From: Brachynemurus nebulosus
Taxonomy: Eukaryota > Arthropoda > Insecta > Neuroptera > Myrmeleontidae
DNA length: 64,000 nt
Reading direction: 5' to 3'
Assembly (NCBI GenBank): GCA_035578155.1
Contig: JAPWDM010000003.1
Coordinates: forward strand, 71,254,963 to 71,318,962
Of this stretch, positions 57,473 to 64,000 are shown in pieces (position 1 is the first letter of the stretch; every line of letters begins with the position of its first letter). A model generated the notes under the pieces. That model worked only from the letters and a program-made list of their open reading frames with translations, ran no database searches and had not been told where the DNA came from. A program made the translations under genes and the position numbers.

Positions 57473-58410
57473 CATTTTTTCTTAAGAATCGTGTTCTGCG
57501 TGTCCAAAAACGGATAGCGCCTCCTACTCTCGCCTCTTCCCGTTCTTATCGTATAGACTGTGTAAGTCTAATTTTTTCAGTTGAAAAATTCGACCAAAAA
57601 ATAAAACAAATACTCCGTACAGCCACAGCTGTAATACGTTTTATGAATTTTTTTCTAAAAATAAAATTTCAATTTTATTTATCTTTATCTTTTTCTTGTA
57701 CCGGCTTTTTTTCATTTTTTGCTCTTGTAACCTAATACTTTTTAATATTTAAAATACAGTGAAACGTCAATTTTAAATAGAGATACCCCTATCGCATCAT
57801 CCTGCATTTGATGTTGTACTGAAATGTCAGTATAATTACATGGTCTATACTGTTTCTCTTTGTTATTTAGCAACTATTACACTCTTAATAAAATCCACAG
57901 TTTTCCTGTATTCTCCGAGTATGATCCAATAGTAAAACTCTATTTAAATCAAAATTTTAGTTTCAGAAATCCAGGAGATTGGTGGGAGAGGGTCACGTTT
58001 TACATATTTTGAGCAATATCATTAACCATATTAATAGATTTGAGCGTTACTTTATGGTACTCCATATTTGTAAATAATAAACAAATACTTTACTTTGCAA
58101 AATACCACTTTTATTTTTGAAACTGTGACAATATTGTTTCGAACCGTTAGTTCATTTTCAAACAGAATAAAAATTATATTCGATACGTGCCCTTATATAC
58201 TAATTTTATCTACCTATAGTTATAACGGAGGAGTGGTATATGGTGTGAAACTGGAAGGGGCAGGGGTAGTGGGAGATCCGAAAAACAAGAAAAACAAGGT
58301 TACATTACATGTGACAAATACAAACAAACACGTCAGAAAAGATTGAAATTGACAAACAGACAATATTACAGAAAAATACAATTTTAAAGGTTTAAATAAA
58401 TTATAATCCT

Positions 58411-58990
58411 TACTAATATTATAAATGCGAAAGTGAGTTTGTTTGTTTGTTTGTTTGTTTGACTGGCTTTGACGCCTCAAGAGCTTAACCAATCAACTTG
58501 AAACTTTGCACAGACGTTGCTTGCGGACCAGAGACGGTTATAAAGGCTACTTTTTATTTCAACAATTACAAATTACAACAGCTGACTATTAAAAAACGGA
58601 TAAGTGATTTCAAACTTTGTATATTGCTAACAGAAGGGATGAAAAAGGACACAAACTACTTTATATCCCGGGATTTTTCCCGTGGGAAATTTCATTCCTG
58701 TGGAAAAATATATTTTAAATGAAACAAAAAATGATGATAGACAAATATGACGATATACAGCAATAAACATAGGTTATTTTTTATCCCGATAAAATATCTC
58801 ATTCCCGAGGGAAAATGTATTTAAAACGAAACAATGAAATAACAACTGACTATTAAAAAAAAGCATGTTTGATTTCAAATTTTGCATATTGTTTACAGAG
58901 ACGACGAGAAAGGATACAGACTAATTTCTATCCCGGGAAAATATCTAACTCCCGTGGAAAGTCTTATCCCCTATTTTATCTTTGAATAAC
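58411..58990. repeat. Repeat starting TCCTTACTAATATTATAAAT GCG
   Basis: TCCTTACTAATATTATAAAT followed by GCGAAAGTGAG and a (GTTT)n run is the familiar head of a very abundant insect repeat class. Behind it, phrases such as TATCCCGGGAWTTTTYCCGT GGGAAA recur three times at intervals of 110-140 bp. The right end was not found. Confidence 0.6.
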
Positions 58991-60157
58991 TTTTAAAGGG
59001 GTGGATTTATCAAAAAAATGAAGACTATTTGTGTAGAGCATTCAATTTCCTTTAAAAATGTGTATTGGCCTATGCTGAATATTGATTTGTTCCTTTGAAC
59101 CTCTGTGACAGATGGGCAGATAGGCACGACGTCCAGAACCCAAAAAGAACGTTGGTTATTGCTACCCATTTGTTATTACCTATTTAGTTTAATAATGCGG
59201 AAATTATTCCAAAAATTTATTGACGACCCTGAACCAGAAGACGACAGAGGCAAGGACCACAATAAAAATATTTTTTTAATAATCATTTTTATTATAATTT
59301 ATTAAAATCACATACATTGCTCAGTTACAAATCAAAATTTTCTTTAGAAAACCATTCAGTTAATAACTTCTTCTTACTCTACAGTTAATAACTTATTAAT
59401 TCATTCTAGATACAAACTGAAACTTTAATTTTCTTTAATACACACCCAAAAATATTCTAGTTAGAATACATTCTCATCCAATTCGTTACGATAATATTGT
59501 TTTGTGATAATATGAAATGAAATATCAAAATTTATCGTCAAGACAATTTAAATCACATCAAAATGTATCACGTTATCATAGTTATATGTATTGTGTACAC
59601 AACACCAACAAGACATTTTGAGGCAGAGGTGGCGTGGCGGAGGGGGGAGGCACAGCGGCATGGGGGGGGGGGGGGGTATCTACAACAAGATGAAAATGTC
59701 ACAAAGTTGTTGTTAATATTATGTGAATATAGTGACACTAAAGTGTATCATCTATGTTGTGTTGTTGTCTGTAGCCTCAATAAAATGAGTTTATAAACAA
59801 TGAGTTAAGTGTCAAACTATTATTTAAATTACAAATTCAAAATTATATATTATATTTCTAGTTTGTTTGTTTGCAAACCAAATTATTTTGCTAGATGAAA
59901 GTATAGATATTTACCCATAGTTAGAACGTAATCTTATAAAACAATAAACTATTTTTAATGTTTTGGAAATGATTTGGTTAAATATGTACATTTTATTATG
60001 TTTTGTAAAATATTTTTATTATAATCTTATTATGTTTCTCGCAAAATTAAATAATTCTAGATCAAAAGTTGGTCCAATGATTAACAACGTCCTCTTTGTT
60101 TGCTATAGTAGCGGATTGTGAGTTCAGAATCAACCACGCAAGGCAAATCATAATACT
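58991..60157. other. Intron stretch with a G homopolymer
   Basis: 59634-59677 is G-rich and ends in a run of about 14-15 Gs. Otherwise A+T-rich, nothing recognised. Confidence 0.6.
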
Positions 60158-60159
60158 TA

Positions 60160-61225
60160 GGGGAAGGTAGCCCAAAGCGGGTAAGCTAAGATTAAACGCT
60201 CAAAAAAGTGACTTTTGACCTCGATAAGCAGATGTTTTTATATTATCAGATAGAATAGTTATCGAACTTTAAAATGAAACTTCGCTTAAGAAATGTTTAT
60301 ACGATATTTATTTTTAATAAAGAAAATACAAAACCTCTGCAAAAACCCTCTTTGCCCGTATAGGTATCCTAAAGCGGGTAACCCCCTTTGGGCAAAGCGG
60401 GTAAGTACGTTATGTATTTAAATACTGTTATTATTTTTTAATATAAACTTTCTTAATCATATAGAACTTAACAATAATAATAATTAAGTAAAAAAAAAAT
60501 TGAAAAAAGACAAAAATAATAAATTTATAGCAATTAACTGTAACTTTCTTTACAACCTCCATATTGGAATATATTACTTCAGGTGATTCCACATCAAAAT
60601 CACCACAAACAAGGCAGACATATTTTTTTTAAGCTTTTTCCCTCATTCTGTCGTAAATAGAAGATTTTTTTTTCTCTTCCAACAGTTTTTTCCATTAAGA
60701 TGCTTCTATTTTGTCTACCCGCTTTGCCCATACCAACTTTGCCCAAAAATACTTAATTTTGTTAACTTAGAATAATTTCAAAATGAAAGCCGATACATTC
60801 CTACCTTTTTCTACATTAAAAGTCAAATGATGATAACATAATATAGTAATACCAAAAAGATTACAGATAAAAAGGTTTGTGACTAGTCACAGAATACTTA
60901 TCGTCAAAATTTTTAACAAAACTAACAAAAAAATTTGATGAAGCTGAACTAGGACATTAAACGACACAAGCGTTCAAATGCAACTGATTGACATTGGTTG
61001 ATATTCGTTTCATCTCGGTATACACACGACCTGACAATACATTCGATACAACGATATACAAGCGCTTACCCGCTTTAAGAGGAGTACCCGCTTTGGGCGA
61101 CCTTCCCCTACAATTTCTTTATTAAAAGCCATGTTTCATTTTACAGTTTGATATAAATATTCCATCTGATAACATAAAAGTTACCTACGTATTGAGGTAA
61201 TAAGCCACTCTAGGCTACCTTCCCC
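60160..61225. mobile_element. TA-flanked element with AAAGCGGGTA subterminal motifs
   Basis: Left TTA|GGGGAAGGTAGCCCAAAGCG, right GGCTACCTTCCCC|TA. The motif AAAGCGGGTAA or its complement occurs at 60175, 60371 and 60402 (forward), and at 60716, 61068 and 61088 (reverse), several beside CTTTGCCC/GGGCAAAG. A second terminus-like sequence (GGCGACCTTCCCCTA at 61097-61111) lies inside the right end. No ORF with a known motif. Confidence 0.85.
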
Positions 61226-61227
61226 TA

Positions 61228-62300
61228 TATATGTATATTTCTGTTAGACCAGGGTGTTTTTTTCGAAGTAGAACTGAACCTCAACTAAAAAGGTAAACAC
61301 GTATTCTGTACCGAAATATACAGTTTGGGATATTAATTTTGAATCACCTATGTTTCTTTCTATATTATCTTTCTGATACAGCCAGCCCCACTATTCATAA
61401 TGTGTAAAGAAACCCACATAGAAATTAATTTAATAATGTCAGGCAGTGACCCTTTACCATTTATTTAGAAAATATATTAGTTTTACAATATCCTCAATTA
61501 AAATGTTATACGAAATAACTTGATTACAATTTCAAGAATTCCCAACGGACCGTCATTGATTCTCATCAATTTAGAATTAAACAGAAAAGAGACGTTGATA
61601 TCTTATTTATAAATAACCTATCCGGCAAATAATAGTCGAAATGCTTGGAATAATTAACAGACTAGGTAAATAAATTATAGTTTTTAAGAGAGTATTATGT
61701 TACAGTATGTGGTTAAGTTTTCACCGATATTAAAATTTTATTATATTTTACCGTACTACCGGTACATCCTGCATAAAAAATTCTTTTGTTCGAGTAATAT
61801 TTTACGGGTTTTCATTACAAAGAGGTTTTTGAAGTTGAAGGGGCCATCGATGCCGCAAGCTGACAATGATACTTAATCGATAGAGCCTTGTTACATCTAC
61901 AAAAAATATGATTATGGATAAAACGCTTTGAGTGAATGTTCAAAAGATACAAGCCAAAGATCACATTACATGTCAAATGGATTTTTCGTAGCAAGGAAAC
62001 ATGTTTTTAAATGTTTTTCTCGACGAAAAGAATCATTTTCTAATAAATCTCTGTTTTCTAGTCATTTAATTCCGACAATTTTTTTATCTTTGGGCTTTAA
62101 GAGCGGAGCAAGCTTCCACATTTAAAAAACGGTCATAAGGGCCTCATTATTATTTTTCTGATACTGTAAATTGAATCAAATGTGTCTATGCATTATACGC
62201 CTTGGAAAACCATTCTATCATATTACTTACGGTTTTTAAAGCATTAAAAATTTTTAAAAGATTTGATGACGTCACTATTTTAAAAGCGTATGTATTTATG
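61228..62300. other. Intron stretch, nothing recognised
   Basis: A+T-rich, no conserved frame. Confidence 0.5.
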
Positions 62301-62317
62301 TGTGTACACGAGATAAC

Positions 62318-63032
62318 CCTCGAACGAAACGTTTAATGCTTGTGAAATTTCGTGTGCGAGCTGGAATCCGGATTGGCTCGGCTAAGTTCGTTAGCCAGAC
62401 ACGTCGGATGCCTAGAAGTAAATTTTTTGGACACTTTTATTAAGAAATTTTTTTAATTTTTTTACACCATCGAAAAGAGCGTAAAAGATTGCATAAGATA
62501 AGCTTTTAAAACATTGTTCTAAGTGAACTAGCTTTTGAGAAAAACTAATAAATTGGCTGAATTTTTTTACAATAAATGCTTTATCGTTGAGAAATTCTTT
62601 TCTAGATAAAACAAGTGCTAGTTAGTTATTCAATATGTATGTATGTGTTATAATAACAATAGCTCTGTCTCATCAAAATTAACTAGATATTTTAAGAGTA
62701 CGTTATGGAAAGGAAATTTTTGTATGATGTCCTCCTTTAGAGAGAAAATATAATTTATATATATTTGCATACCTAGAAAAAAAATCGAAAACTGTAGTTA
62801 CGTAATGTAATAATATATTGTTAAATGGATATATTCTACACTACATTAGATCCCTTAGGGTGCTGAGGACCTAAAAGCGCCAAAGATTAACTACTGAACT
62901 GATTTTGAAAATTGTTTCATTGTTAGAAAGCTAAACTATTTTAAATGAGTACAGGTCTTAGATGAGATCCGCCAGTGCCCAATATTTGGAAATTCGCTAT
63001 GTTATGCAGATGCTGCGGCAGGCGTATTTATT
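62318..63032. repeat. About 800-bp interspersed repeat, copy 4
   Basis: AACCCTCGAACGAAACGTTT AATGCTT, then GCTGGAATCCGGATTGGCTC, ends AAATTCGCTATGTTATGCAG ATGCTGCGGCAGGCGTA. Same orientation and order as 4785-5622, but only a 10-base TA run at the place of that copy's long microsatellite. Confidence 0.8.
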
Positions 63033-63377
63033 TTTGCTACGACGAAAGTGCTTTTATAAATATGACTGATTGGACAAAAGTGTTTTTTTGTAGTGGCACT
63101 ACGTACTTGATGACGTCATTAAATTTAACTCGCATGATTACCCTACTGCGCTTAATTCTAGATATAAGTATTAAAATGTTTATTCTAAATATTCTCAACC
63201 ACACCTTTACTACTAATTCCATAATATAATTCGAAAATTAATCGTAGTACCTTCAAATTAAGACCAAATAACCGCTTAATTTTAAGGCTCACATACACAC
63301 AGATACACCCGAACACAAATTTACTAGATGCTGCAGATACCTAAATAATTAACAAAATAATAGACTCGAATACTTAC

Positions 63378-63498
63378 GAATAGATTGGTGTTTCGTTAAC
63401 GTGCCGATACCATATAATTAGCAGGATTGTATCGTCATGTCGATTCGACGAGCGTATATCACAGGGCAATGCAACAGTGCTACCAACCGTTGTTGACA
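63378..63498 (-). CDS. Side-family Ig receptor, exon with first half of Ig domain 1
   Basis: Seen: on the minus strand a polypyrimidine-rich acceptor (TTCTTCTTCTGTTTCAG) precedes 121 bases that read openly and end at a GTAAGT donor. The exon starts with the last two bases of a split codon and ends with two bases of the next. The reading is STTVGSTVALPCDIRSSN.., then DDTILLIIWYRHVNETPIYS: a beta-strand with the first Ig cysteine (ALPCD) followed by the conserved tryptophan (IIWYR). Known: the spacing Cys to Trp and the phrase 'IWYR..ETPIYS(Y)D' are typical of Ig1 in Sidestep-family proteins, type I membrane receptors that bind Beat ligands in fly axon guidance and synapse choice. Inference: this is the first visible exon of the gene; the exon(s) for the start codon and signal peptide must lie beyond the right edge. 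Exon reality is very likely; family assignment is from memory of the motif pattern only. Confidence 0.86.
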
Positions 63499-64000
63499 CT
63501 GAAACAGAAGAAGAAACGATAATTAAACGATGCACCACCCTCCGAGCGTCGGGGAATCACACAACCATCAACACACTCATGCATGGCATAGTATTAGTGA
63601 CACAACATGGAACATTCAGTCATATTATACAGTCAGTTATTCATTGATTTCGCAACACACAAGTCCGCTTACAAATCTCAGTAGTCTGTGTTCAAGTCAT
63701 AGTTGTTAATCACTGTCAACCGAATAGTAACGGAGTGAATGTATGCAGAAGGTAGGTAGGTTTACCTTATTCATGTTTTCCAACTCCCGTTGTGTTGCTG
63801 GAGCAACATTTGAAGTTACATAGAAGCCGGAATAGTATAGTATTAAATACGCAGTGATAATACATAATATACATGAGCATATATGTTGAACCGTACATTT
63901 GTAGGTGCAATGAATGCATGACAAAATTGTTCATTTGTAATTTTGTTGGGTGTACAAAATCATACAACAATACCTATACAGAATGTTTTCATTTTGTTGG
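63499..64000. other. Upstream intron, right edge of window
   Basis: Intron preceding the first visible Side-family exon (minus strand). Its acceptor is at 63499-63515. No upstream exon, signal peptide or promoter is visible before the window ends. Confidence 0.5.

Overview
The window looks like part of an insect genome. It is very A+T-rich, has kilobases of non-coding DNA between short exons with GT-AG splice sites, and is crowded with class II transposon debris, long (TA)n tracts and degenerate non-LTR retrotransposon pieces. I cannot name the species; the repeat style and the gene family fit an insect with transposon-rich introns. No prokaryotic operon, CRISPR array or intact tRNA/rRNA gene is visible.

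The host content is a single gene on the minus strand that spans nearly the whole window. Four exons (63378-63498, 54218-54630, 20066-20179, 3920-4120) have splice sites whose phases match at every junction. Together they encode two consecutive immunoglobulin domains resembling the Sidestep (Side) family of cell-surface receptors, which in Drosophila bind Beat proteins. The start of the gene lies beyond the right edge of the window and the rest beyond the left edge. The introns are about 8.7, 34 and 15.9 kb. The first Ig domain carries an unusual low-complexity Ser/Asp/His-rich insertion.

The rest is intron filled with mobile elements. From left to right: Jockey-like and RNase H-type LINE remnants (1.2-2.7 kb); an 800-bp repeat copy (4.8-5.6 kb); a 2-kb foldback carrying the end of a CXC-motif protein (8.3-10.3 kb); two nested inverted-repeat elements (13.1-14.2 kb); a 168-bp tandem array (16.4-17.1 kb); a Tc1-like fragment and a small hAT element with a perfect 8-bp target duplication (18.6-19.8 kb); several short inverted-repeat elements (20.7-28 kb); a second CXC foldback (28.2-29.2 kb); copies of an element beginning GGGGGACCAC (27-45 kb); a full-length, apparently intact hAT transposon with an open transposase gene (36667-39826); large palindromes (48.5-51.4 kb); a Helitron-like element ending 26 bp from a host splice donor (53.5-54.2 kb); and further repeats up to 63 kb.

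The most informative region is 35.98-40.88 kb, a three-level nest. The hAT (8-bp duplication GTTACTCT) sits inside a TA-flanked element, which sits inside a small inverted-repeat element. A second copy of the outermost element at 52190-52527 lacks the insertion and shows the empty target site. Several element families here have ends reading TAAGG, which suggests one TA- or TTAA-targeting mobilising system behind many of them.
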